Positions 24,730-37,800 of a DNA stretch of 64,000 nucleotides are shown piece by piece. The notes under the pieces were generated by a model. It saw nothing but the letters and a program-made list of their open reading frames with translations, ran no database searches and was not told the origin of the DNA. The DNA comes from Melastoma dodecandrum (taxonomy: Eukaryota > Streptophyta > Magnoliopsida > Myrtales > Melastomataceae). The DNA lies in the NCBI GenBank assembly GCA_029817715.1, contig JARUPY010000519.1:50029-114028 (forward strand), given 5' to 3'. Every line of letters starts with the position of its first letter. The first letter of the stretch is position 1. The translations under genes were made by a program, and so were the position numbers.

Positions 24730-25240
24730 TTTCATATCATTCAAAAGGAGTATCCTTCTTCGTAAACTGATGGAAGGGGCGACATCGCCTAGCTAAATTT
24801 AATATGAATTTGCGTATCGCAAGCTTTCCTCGAAGACTCTTCGGCTCATTCAAATCTCGCGGCAGTGGCATCTCCATGATTGCGTCTATTTTGGACTGAT
24901 CAACCTCAATAACCCAATGGCGTATTGCAAATCTAAGAAACTTTCTAGATGTGTCTCGAAAGGCGTAATTTAAAGGGTTCATCTTCGGCTATATTTTCAC
25001 AGCCTATCAAATACATTCTTTAAGTCTTCGACGTGATCATTACTCCTTTTGGAATCCACAAAAAGATCCTCCACATAACACTCAACATTTTTACGGTACA
25101 TTATCGAAGATTCGTTGATATCTCTCTTTGATACGAAGCTCCGACATTCTTCAGTCGAAAAAACATAACCTTATTCCAGTATATCCCCTTTTACATGCGG
25201 AAGACAATCATTTCTTCATTTTTCGGGTCAATTCTGATTT
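24730..25240 (-). pseudogene. Ty3/gypsy reverse-transcriptase remnant
   Basis: The minus frame at 24737-24982 reads like the RT thumb of Tat/Ogre-type gypsy elements (RHWVIEVDQSKIDAIMEMPL, LARRCRPFHQFTKKD TPFE). Upstream on the same strand, 25000-25100 retains a palm-like VDDLFVDSKRSNDHVEDLK sequence in another frame. Isolated scrap without LTRs. Confidence 0.75.
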
Positions 25241-25640
25241 TAATTATAAGCTGAAAATCCATCCATTAAATCAAGGGCTTCATGGCCAATAATTGCATTC
25301 ATCATGATCTCAGTTGTAGTAAGGCGAAAATCATCCTTGCGTGAACGCAAATGCATTGTTATCCATTCACGATGCGACTTCATGCTACAATATTAAACCA
25401 TCGTCCTCAACTGCGTCTTCCATTGGGATAACCTATTATCGCATTGTTTGTGTAACTTAAAAAATGTTGTCCTCAACAACAACGGCATCACCGAAACTGT
25501 AAATCATATTTCACAAATTCTTTCTCTAGAAAAACCGTAATTTCAAAGAAAGCTTATCCGATCTAATTACATTCATGTGTCTCTTCTTCACAAGATAAGA
25601 TTTTACATCACCCATCGCTTAAAATCAATAGGTATATCTA

Positions 25641-25819
25641 AAACCTCGCACAAAGACAAATCCCAAAAGCACCTTCCGACATCAAACCAAGACAACTCGA
25701 GCTGTGAGAATCTAAACGGCTTCACGGCACAAAACCTCGCACGAAGACACATCAAACTAGTACCTTCCCACATCTCAACGAGACAATTCAAGCTGCAAGA
25801 ATCTCGACGGCTTCACGGC
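25641..25819. repeat. Two-copy 88-bp tandem repeat over the KAC stop codon
   Basis: Copies 25641-25728 and 25732-25819 share AAACCTCGCAC, CTTCC.ACATC, and CGGCTTCACGGC with about 80% identity. The right copy contains the KAC stop codon (25813-25815), so the duplication made a second stop-region copy in the 3' UTR. Confidence 0.75.
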
Positions 25820-28800
25820 CTGGAATCTTTCAAGACGCCTCCCTTCTCTAACTCAACCACTAGGCCTCTAAGCGAGGGCACTTTCAAAGCCAGCGTCCTG
25901 TACAGCCTTGAATACCTAGCCCGTGTCCCGTCGGCGGTTCGCGCGAGAGCGAGCAAACTCAGTGCCTCGGGCAGTTGAGAGAACACTTGCTTGATCTCCT
26001 CTAAGCTCATGTTTTCGAGAATGGATGGCCTGGGGACTACCCTCACTATCTCACCACCTTTGGGCTCCTGAACACGGGCATCCGCCTTGATGACCAACTC
26101 GGACTTTGAATTCGCTCCAGATTTTATGATAAAAGGTGTGGTGGAGCCAGTGTTGAACTGCAGAACATTCCACTGAGCAATGTCCGTCTCCGCAAAGGAA
26201 CCTGACTCAACTGGCCTTTGAGGCTGTGAAGCATCCTGGTCATCATCCACTTCGACAATTGACTGCACAGTTGAAATAAACAGATAAGTTGACTCTACAG
26301 TTCAATTTAATCAAATAATTGATGGCGCTCTATGTCCTTGGCATTGGCATGCCCCTTGCTGAAACTCCTGACAGCATCAGCAAGAAGTGAACAATATGTA
26401 GATGTGGAATGTCAAAGCTGATTTCAATCCAAGATCACAGGCCGAAATGAAGCTAGCAAAACCATTAACATATGGATATAGCTTCAGATGCAATGCAAAT
26501 TGAGAAGAGTCCCAGTTGGTTCCTGGAAAATTTTCAGCTTTCTCAAAAATTTCAAAAAATCAAGTTTCTATTCTACTCTTCTTTTAAAATTAAATTTCCG
26601 CATTTCCATAGCTTTTAGAAAAAAATAAAAAAAAAATTGTGAAGCAAAGGGCTAGTAAGGTTTATAACATATCAGAAATGATTTAAGATTTACAGCAGTT
26701 TCATTAACTAAATCAAACAAACATCACCTGCGACCTAGTTTAACTTAAGAACACTTCCCAAAGTGCTAAATGATAAAACATGATTCACGTAAGCAGTGTT
26801 GGCCCACAACACTGAGTAAACAAATTTCTTACCAAAGAAATAAAAGAAAGAAACCAAATTCTAAACCTTTCAAAGTGAAAATTATAAACGCACCTCGACC
26901 ACACGACGAGCATCTGAGATCTGATTCTGTGCACAAGGGTGATCAATATCAAGAAGTGAAGACATCCGTTCTTCGACTTCATCCAAAGATGCTAACATTG
27001 CTGCCTTTTTGCTTCTGATAATCGTGTTAGTGGATGCGTGCCGCAAAATATCCTGCTCGAGATATAAAATGACCACATTAATTCTACAGGGCAAAGTAGA
27101 ATATATCATTTGATTGGCCAGTTCAATGAGGAATAAAGAAAACCTCTCTGTTTTCAAAATATTGAAACAATTTCCTTGGAACTCATTTTTCTGTTGCCTT
27201 TTATTTATAGGGAACACCTTTAGCACCCTAGGCTCTCAGTTCTATCCAAATAGTCAAATATATATTATAAATCATTAATAAAAATATATTAACAGTTATA
27301 TAGTGTTTAGAGCAGATTAAAACCTTCACTAGTTTCAACATGCCGTCAAGGGCAATAAGAGATGCTAATCTGGCATCTTCAATGGCAGTGGAAAGATTTC
27401 TTATAGGTGAACTACCATCTTCCAGCGTTAAAAGAGCAACATCACCTTTCATTTGTTGTAGAATCTGATCACAAAACAAAACCGAAAAATATTAAACAGT
27501 CGATAAAATAAGCAGCTGACTGAAGAAAAAAAATATATGAAGGCTACAATCAACTATGACTGAAATGAGCGACCAGAATCCCAAGTAGACGGTGATTCGT
27601 CACTAATACAGTTTATCTTCTATAGCTCAGAATCAACTCTCACAATATAGGTCTTTTGTTGCTAGCGAAGCTTAATATATCCACTTAAATAAATCGCCAT
27701 AAAATTTCTACATAGGAAAAATGTCTAAAAACAGACCTGAACTAACTAAAATTAAATGTCCTCATCATATAACATCAAAGCTATGCACAACTTGGACTGA
27801 CCTAAATATAAATAGCATTTTCCCTTTCTTTTAAAAGAACGTCAAATAACAAGAACCCTAGCTTGATCGATAGTATCTCACTTCATCTACTCTCCCCCTG
27901 CTCTCCTATATCCTGTCCGTCCTCAATCAATGGTGTGCACAAAATTTTAGGGTCACACGATACCAAGTTTATCAATTCCATAATGCATCACATAATGTCA
28001 AGTGCTCTAAAGTCAAGGCAGTCTCTGCTCAATACACTTCACAAACTGCACCAACTCTGTTTTTGACAAGTATAATCAACCAATAAATAGGAATGAAGCA
28101 TCTATCTTCTAAACCAGTGAAACTGTCCCTTCTTAATTAGTAAACCATCTTGAAAGATATTTGCACCACAAACTTGGACTTGACGTCCAGTTTATTACAA
28201 AACAGAAAGCAGGATTTTGCAACCAAGGCCAGCGGCAAACATCGTGTATTGGTTGTATACAACTTCATCTATTGGCAAATCTGAAATCTTCTAATAATAT
28301 TCAACTTTAGATACTAAGAGACCTACCCATATCCACACATATACGGATGAAACTTTGGGCTTCAACAAAGTCTTTCCTTTGGGAATCCGTTGATCACCAT
28401 TAGAGGCATGAAAGCATTCTATTTGAATATATTAAATATTTACAAATGTTCGTATCAGCCAGGAGTGCTCCTTCCTCTAGGTCACTTTCTCATGTATCAA
28501 TTACGGTTAGGACCTTAGCAGATAAGACGAGTTTGTAAAAGTGAATATTTCAGGAAGATAAACCAGATGCAAAAATATGAGCAAATCTCAGAAAAGTCAT
28601 GGAATATCAGGATTGATCACTCCAATTGTGCTAGATAATAAGAAAGGAGCCTTGCACCTGACAGGTAACTAGTTATATAAGAAAAATTGCAAGTGACTTC
28701 CTTTATGGTTAAGTGGCTTTGCTTATGCAATTATGCTCTACCAGATCCTACAGTCACGAGGATTGCATGTGACTTCCTTTATGGTTAAGTGGCTTTGCTT

Positions 28801-31800
28801 ATGCAATTATGCACTACCAGATCCTACAGTTACGAGGATTACCTTCCTTCTTTTGTGATCGACAGACTCAAGTGCAGACCGTAACTTTGCAACATGAGCC
28901 AAGTCCTCAGCCTCCTCAGTTGCCAACGTACCAGCTATGTCCTGATATAATAAATCGATGAAAAAAAACCTTAAGTTGAATCTGAAAAGTTTTGGCAAAT
29001 GATCTGAAATTTATTCTTAAAGTAGATAATAAAGTAAGGTAAATAATTGATAGATCAAACTACTCACATCTCACAGAGAGAACTTTACAAGCAACAAAGT
29101 TTCGGATAATGATGGATTAAGATCGATTCCGTTCAACTATTTCAGACTTACAGAATTTGAGGTCAGTTGGAGCCTTGGTGCATCAATGCTGCTTTGTCTA
29201 GGTTTGGAAATATTCTCTTTGTAAATATACAACACTAAAGTTATATACTATGTGTTCATCCTCTCGTACCTTTTATTAAATAGGGAACAACACATACAGG
29301 GTCTGATTGATAAGATCCACAAATACAAAAGGCACAATGATGCAACATGACATTATGCAAGCTTTGGGTGAGAGAGAAAGACAGACAGGTACAGGAATAA
29401 GCATATATATTATGTTGATGAGAGTCCACTAACATTCAAAGCCAAACATGATTAAAAAACTTTTCAATTTTGGCAAAAGATATGGATGACGCATAATGTA
29501 TAATAAAACCATTCAAAATTTGTTAGCCATTAGAGCACTTCAATCATTTATACTGACATAAGATAGCATGACATCATTATTTTCTAGATGATTTCGCTTT
29601 TCCAGTACGCTGAAACATGATTGCTTCCCCCACATATTTATTAACTTTAAGCAAGGATACATGACAGGACACTTGAGCACCAGAATATGAATGGATTAAC
29701 AGAATCAAGTACTAGGAGGCACAAGAGACTAGAAAATGTATTGAAAAATTCACAGAAAGCAACACACAAGAAAGTATAGCAACTTTAGGACTTTCAATTT
29801 GAGGACAGGCAAACTGCAGTAAAACTGTAAAAGAAATGGAGCAGATGAAGTTGTAGAAATCAAACATGGGTCTTGCACACTCTAAGAGAAGCCACTAGGG
29901 TGCATCTGATTGAACCAAGATTAAACTATCACAAAAAATATTAATGACAATCCTAGTCTAGGTGAAATGATCTAACTCACAATAAAATAAGTATGCAACA
30001 AAACTCAAAGAATTGCAACTTCATTTCAATAGAATACAAAGAAACCAATGACTACGATCGTTCGTATCTTTTGGAAGGAAAATTGAAAATTTCCGACCTT
30101 TAAGTGTTGCAATTGTGAAGTATAGACCCTCGTTATATACTCTGAGAAAAGCTGACCCAAGGCGTCAGTGCTAGGGGGCATTGCTGCGCCCAGCCCAGCC
30201 ATCCAACCATCCATAATGGCAGTAGAAAGAAGCTCCAATTGACCAGCTGCTCCACCGACTGCATCATCGCCTGTAACAGAAAGGAACTCAAAATTCTCTG
30301 CAAGCCAAGATCTAATTTGCCGTTGAAGCTCTCCAGCTGGTGTGTGCACAAACAGAGCTGCTAACGACTTATTGCCTATAGCAAATGATTTAGCATCTTC
30401 AGTGATTTCTCTCAGCTTTCCACCAGTAACATGCTGCCGCCATGTTTCCTATGCTTGTCAATTCACAAATTTGCAAGAACAATTTAAACCAGGGCATAAA
30501 AGGTGGATGGCTCCCACATTCGCAAGCAAAAACCCATAATATTTTTCCATCTTCAAATGAGTAGGCAATCACCAACCTGATCAATGCCCCGAAGCTTCAA
30601 AACAACAGAAGAAAATTTAGACTTCCTCTCTGGCTTTATGTTTACTATAAACCCTTGGATTTGCTCTTCAATATATCTAACAGGGGATCTTCCAGGGCTA
30701 CTACCACGGCTAGAGCTTCTACTCCGACTGGAACTTGCTTTTTCCAAGAAGCATTCAACTCGAGAAACCTGAAAATAAAACCGTTTAACGACAGACAATC
30801 AAATCTCCAATACATTCATCAGAAGTAGCACCCAATTCAACTACCTTGATGGATTGCAGTTCAGGTGATCGAGCAATTAAAGACCGTATATATAGTATTC
30901 TGACACGGGAAACAAGCATAGTATCCATAACCCTCTTCGGTTCCATCTTGCGGATAAAAGCAAACACAGCATCCCTTATTTCTGCAAGAATTTCATGTTC
31001 TCTAGAGGAACCTGCTTTGATGACTGCAGCCAAAACCTGCATTATCATGACGTGATATGCAAAATTAGATTAACAAAAGCACCAATGCAAACCTTTGTTG
31101 CAGCATTTTCAAATATCTCAAGGAAATGTCGTTTCCCCTAACAATAATATCACCCATCAGATACCCAAAGTGGACAGGCATTCAGACATAAATGAACTTT
31201 GACAAATTAACAATCAAACGGAAAAAAAGGCTTCTAGGTTATAATAATATTTTTTTTATATCAGCGGCGGGATTCGTGACGGACTTACTTTTTGCGAGCC
31301 CTCTCACGAGGCCCGGAGGCTCTTTGATAAGCCCGCGAGCCTCAGGCCCGGCCCCACTACATCCCCTCTGGGCCCAACTTGAGGCATGCTCCTCTGTCGG
31401 TCCAATTTCAGTTGAGGCCTAAAGGCCCAGCAGGTGAGCGGCTCCTGGGCTTTATTAGCCATCACCCAGGAGACCGCATGGTGGGGTTCGAACAAGGAAT
31501 CATGACAAGGTTCCAAACACCCACCACCCGCCTTACGCCACTTGGGTGTCCTCGAAAGGACATAATAATAGATTTAGTCTAAACAATTGGACTTTCGCCC
31601 TCGCATACTTACAAGCATGCATTGAAAATAATTGAGTGTTATCGATTGTCTCTCTTTGGAAGCATAAAAAAGTTAAGGACGTCAAACAGGATTTGGTGGT
31701 ACAAGATCGGGCAAATAAATTTCTAACAATTCGAGTAAAATATCAAATTATTAAAGACTCGTACCAGCATTAAAAGCTTGTTAGCCCCATCAGAAATGGC

Positions 31801-34800
31801 AGCAAGGCTGTCATATTGTTCAGGATCGTAGTCATTCAAGGCAGTAGTCAAGTATTCTCCAGCCGGTGTTGTTTTGATTTTATCTGGACTTGCTCTGACT
31901 AAGGCGCCTGAGCCTTCATTCTTTTCAGCAGTCACAGGAAGAGAAACAATATCTAGAGAGCGTCCTCTATAGCTGTCACTGTCAGACCTAGAAAACGAAA
32001 ACTATAATAAAAGAAGCGGAAGATTTCACATCACGAAACATGAGTGAACAGGAGACAGTTAATATCAGTAATGAAAATCAAAACCATATACCGAGAATGC
32101 ACACTTGATGGGCCTTTGGATAATGGACTTGAAATCTGTTGAAAATAGGAACCATGTCAAGTATCCAAATTTTGCAATATCAAAATAAGAATGCTGTAAT
32201 CTTTCCTTGACATAATTGATCGCAATATATAACATATTGAGACTAAGTTTGATGTTAAATAAGAAAATTTATATAGCCATTTCATATTTGAAGTAGTGAC
32301 AAGATCAACTTTTGTGGATAAACAATAGTACCAGAGAAAGATTCAGTCAACCATCCAAGAATAATGTTTAGGCAAACTGACAGAGAACGTTCAGACAGAT
32401 GAAATATCGAAACTACTAAAACATCTATTGCTAGTTTCAAATCCTACAAATGAACCACTTTCACAGTCATATGTTGAGGCAACATCTCTATGGTTGGAAT
32501 TCAAAAGGCAGGTTGCTTCCATTTCAAAGCCGGAAAAATTGTTATATTAAGCTTTGAATGTTAATGGACTCGTTGATGTCACCTATTCCTGCTTTCATCT
32601 TTCAAAAACCTTAGTTCACAGCCACAGTTGCCCTTTCGGTGAGTTATGGATCATAACTTTGGCAGCCGTCACTTTGCAAACATTCATAAGGGCAAAATCA
32701 TGATTGTTAAGCAAATCAAGGTCTGTCTGTTTTCTTTCTAGTATAAAGTTTCTGAATCAACTCATGGTTTCAATAACCTTCTAACCATTTATTTCCATCC
32801 GCCCACATGCTCTCTCTACCTTCTAAAACATTTTCCTCTTTCTACTAGTTTCTATCACCCCAACTAAGATTACATGCTCATGTTAAAAAAACCATTTCAC
32901 CCTACCCTGAAGTTGTCAACTCTGTCGAATATTATTGATGAGTGCAGGTTGCTGTTGTGTGAACTCGAGAAGTTCACAATAGCACACGTCGCGAGGGACA
33001 GAACAACGTTGCGGACAGGATAGCTAAGAAGCACTCAGCCGGGATGAGATTTCTACTATTTTGTATTTCCCCCTAATTTCGTTTTGGATCTACTGCATGG
33101 GGACATCCCAAGCGCTATGGCAACTATAACCTAAACCCCACACGCTTATCTAATGCTACTTTCCTTGTCTACCAAAAAAAAAAAAATCAATCAAATATGG
33201 AAACAAAGATATTTATAATTAAGCTTTTCAGTTATTTTATATACTAGAAAGTATTTTAGAAAGAGCAGCAAGAAGAATTAATTGAGACTGTAAAATTGAG
33301 TTGTATGAAAAGAGGAAAAATTGCCAAGAGAGTAATATAAGTTTCATGGGGCATTTCCATCTAGATGGCATAGTCTATCCAATTTCTAAGGCTTCCACCA
33401 GCTTTTATCCATTCACAAAATTTAATCCTCACCAATATTGTCTTGATGATTCCAAGTCCAAATGCATTATCTTAATGACTATAGTAACATTAAGGTAATT
33501 TGTGATTCTTGTTGAGTACAGTACTATAATGGTAATATGGGACTCAACGAGGCTTTTCAACATTCTTAAAAACAAAGACTCTTGATGAGTCCAAGTTCAA
33601 ATTTATTATCCTACTGATTGCAAAAACATATGTAATATTACTAGTTATTTCCCACATATGGGTACAACATATTGTCTTGCAGATGATATACCGCTGAATT
33701 CCACATTTCTAATGAGGACAAAATAGGATCAGATGACAAGCAGTATCTATTGGAAAAGAGAAATCACACCAACCTGAGGCGAATTGGTCATCGATGCCTT
33801 TTCGGTGAGCCTATCGAACAGTTTCTCATTTTCTTCATGAAGTCTCTGCAACAATGACCTTGAATTAAAAAAAATGCCAAATGATATTTCTCCATCTAAT
33901 GACACCAGACAAAGTTGATGCTTTAAACATGGATGACATAAGCATACAATAGTCATGGGATAATGACGACGAACTCACATAAGTCAATATATCAAGACAG
34001 GTTTTCAGAGTAAGAAGCAATACATCCTCTTTTCATATGAGTAACAACAATAACAGAATGGCAGAATAAGATTCAGTTTGCTTGGTATTTCATTTACAAG
34101 TGCACAATTGCTAAACAACCAGGGAGATGGCTGACTTATATGTGTGCAAGTATAAAGTTAAAAATATTCGCATAAAAATTGTTCAAGGTGACGAAATTGT
34201 GAAGTGGAAATAAGAGAAATCACAAATAACCAAGAGAAAACGAACAGGGTTGAAGGGAACGAAAAGAGAATGCTAGAGTTTGTCTCGAGAAATTCTTAAA
34301 ATTAGATAATATGGAGAAATAACATTGTGCCTCTTACAAGCTTAAGGCCTCATTAATACTAGAAGATAAATCTAAAAAATCATACCTAACATTATCAAAT
34401 AAAATAAAATCTAAAAAGATAGTATGCTCCGGCATCATTCTCCCCCGGGTTAGAAAAATTTAAAGTTTAATATCATCGTCAACGATATCGACACAAATGT
34501 CAGGATTAATGTTCTTTAACTCTTCCTCAGCTATCCAAGTACTTTCTATCATTGGCTTTCCCAACCATTTCACCAAAATCCTATGATATTGATTTTCTCT
34601 TCTTGACTGAGCCTGAACATCCTTTGTGATTTTCGGAAGCTCTTTGACCTCATCCTTCAAGGACATTATTTCAATATTGTAATTCTCAATCTTAGATAGA
34701 ACAGCCTTCAATTATGACTTCTGATTCATCAGGCAACCACACAACATACTCAATTTTTGTTGCCTTCTCCTTCATTTCCTCATCCTTAGCTAAAGCATAT

Positions 34801-37800
34801 TCCCTGAATTGTGATTCCTTATTGGTGCGTTCTTGAGCAATAGTTGCCTTCTCCAAGGATGCCTTTGCTTCTCTAACAACAATATCATACTTCCTCGTCC
34901 ATTCATTTGCCTCTTTTTCAATACATTGAGCATGTTTCTTAGCAGCGTCCGCTTTACCTCGGAAACACTTGTCCAAGACTTAAAGATAGCAATTTCTGAA
35001 CTTGCTTGATCTTCCTCTACTTTCTGAACCAGCACCAACAACACCCGCATGGAGGGCATCCTGAGCCTTTCTCATCGCCACATCATGCGCCTCTCTAAGT
35101 GCAACCTCTTCGGGTGGCTTAGATCTATCAAAAGATGCCTTATAAACCTCTATTGCATAATCATAGGACTTGCATCACTCAGCTTCTTCGACACTATGCC
35201 ATGAAGATGATATTGTATGGACAACGCCATTGCTAAGGGCATCCAAGTAAGAGGCGGTGATCCCCACCAGAATCGGTCCTGTCAAAATAGTTGCCCCATC
35301 GAAGATACGATGGGATTGCTCGCTAAGAAGCTTGAGGCCAGCGTTATGAGAATGCAATCAGTGACAAGAAAAAGCCCTCGAATGAATATACGAATCGCAT
35401 CGCTAAGTTACAGATTAACAGCAAATTACTTGAAGAGAGGAGTTCTAGCTCGTTGAGAACCTTGGAATCCACTAAACAAGAAGCGTAAGAGAAAATATGA
35501 TTATGTGTTGTCCCATCAGAAAGCAGAGGAAGATCAAGCAAATTCAGAAATTGCTATCCTCAAGTCTTGGACAAGTGTTGCCGAGGTAAAGCGGACGCTG
35601 CCAAGAAACAAGCTCAATCTACTGAAGAAGAGGCAGATGAATGGAAGAGGAAGTATGATCTTTAGGTCTGTCTGGATTTAGGTCCATAGTTTCATCCAGT
35701 TAGTCCAATTCATTTTTTATTTATATCTTTGGTCATCTTTATAAATATAGCTACTTAAATGCTAAGTCGAGTGTGTTTTTGATGAAGTTGCAAATATTCT
35801 GGACAATTTTCTTCGAACATTGTCACGCCCATGTTTATAAAGTATTTCGTCAAGAGATATGTAGGCAAACATGGGCATAAATATGTAGTTATTGATTTGG
35901 TCGACGGGATTGAAGCTAGTGATGCAGGAGCATAATATCTATTTTATTTTATTTTATAATATTAGGGATATCTTTGGAATATCATATTAGAATTTTTTTT
36001 AGATTTCTCCTCTAGTATTAATAAGACACAAGAGGCACAATGTTACTTTTCTTTTAATTTTAAGAATTTATCGAGGTTGTTTTAAAACCCTCGTTTCCTT
36101 CAATCCTATTCATTTTCTCCTAATTTTTTTGTGGTTTTTTATATTTCCGCTTCGCTGCTCCGTTAATTGGCATCAGAGTTTGAGTTCTACCCGAAGGTTA
36201 GAGTTTATGTTATCACGTTGGCTAATCGCGGTAGAGGACATGGGAGAGGAGTTTAACACCAACATACGAAACTTGTTGAAATGCGAAGTATGATTGAAGA
36301 TCTATCGCAAGTTGTTCAAACACGGCTGCTGCTACAACAGGAGTGCATGGGAGCCCCAATGGAGATTCCGAAAGGCAACCGCAACTCATTAGACATACCA
36401 GAAGGTATTACTATGGATGAATACGATGAAATCGAAGTGAATCCTTTCACCGAAGTCGAACCTGTACACAACACAAGAGCGTGTGGATTGGAAGAGAGAT
36501 GTTCCCTAAATCTCAACGATGCTTGGATTCGAATTGGAGTTGCGGACTTTAACGAGAAGATGCACGTCAATGAATATCGAGACTGGGATGTAAAAGAAGA
36601 GTTTGGTTGAAGAAATTAAGCATATTTATGATGAATATCCTGATGAGGACAAAGTTATTGATGTGTAACCAATTGCAGGGGAGTCGGTTGTCTTCAAATG
36701 GGTCATGTCAATTGCTCAAGTGGAAAGTAAAGATTGACATAGGCATAAGATGATTAGCACTCATGAAAGTAAAGTTTCTGATGTTATAGCTCGTAGTGAA
36801 AGCTCACAAATTTTCACAGATGCACTATTAGTGGAGACTTATCTCAACCCTTATAAGGAGAGCAAGAAGTACACATTCCATCCTATGAGGAGAGATATCA
36901 AAGTGTTGGCTATAATTGAGGGAAGATTAGAGGATCTCTAGGTGACGACAAATTCGTGGCCGAGAGCACAAGAGGCTACACAAGAAGTGCTAAGCCACTA
37001 GATTAGAGTTTACTTTTCTAATCCAGGGAGACTGATACGGGTGGAATTGATGAAGTTGCATTAGATCGTCTATCACTTGTTACTCAAATGACTAAGCATA
37101 TACATGTGAGAGCATTTGGAGGAAAGGTTACTACTTCTAAACTGGGACAATGCTCTCCAATGTTCTTTTGGCTTCTTTGGGACTTCTATTTGGATTCGGT
37201 GGAAGTCAACAAGAGAATGACAACCCGTGATTATTTAATGCTTGTATTAAGACTAGTTCAAGGTAGTGGAAGGGATACTGCTGCCAAAAATGAGATTTGG
37301 GATTCCATTCGTGCTCTATTTCCAGATAAGGAATGCTACACTCTCATGAGGCCTTTGAATAATGAAAATGAACTTCAAATCTTGATCAAATCTCACTGGT
37401 CTAAACTGTGGCATGAATTTAGATTTGGTTTGGATGCACTGACAAAGTTTGTCTTTGGGAGAACAAGACCCAAGCAAGTTGGACTAACTGGATGAAACTA
37501 TGGACCTAAATCCAGACAAACCTACACTAAACACAGATGCGGCAACGGGGCATAAGGAGACCAATGTAGGGCTAGGAGGCGTCATAAGAAACCAGAAAGG
37601 AGAGTGGATCGGAGGCTACAGCATCAGACACCCAAGCACAAATAGCCTCATAGCTGAAGCTTTATCCCTATATGAGGGACTGACCCAATTACCTACTTGG
37701 CCATCCAGATAGACGCAGAAGTTCTACTCCACTACCTCGCAGGGAAACAACATCCTAACTCGCTAATTGCCCCTATTGTGGCAAAATGCAGACTGTTGTG

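Noticed and set aside
36750..36941. 63-codon frame considered as a separate gene
   Set aside because: It lies inside the rearranged retroelement and has no start context or domain of its own.
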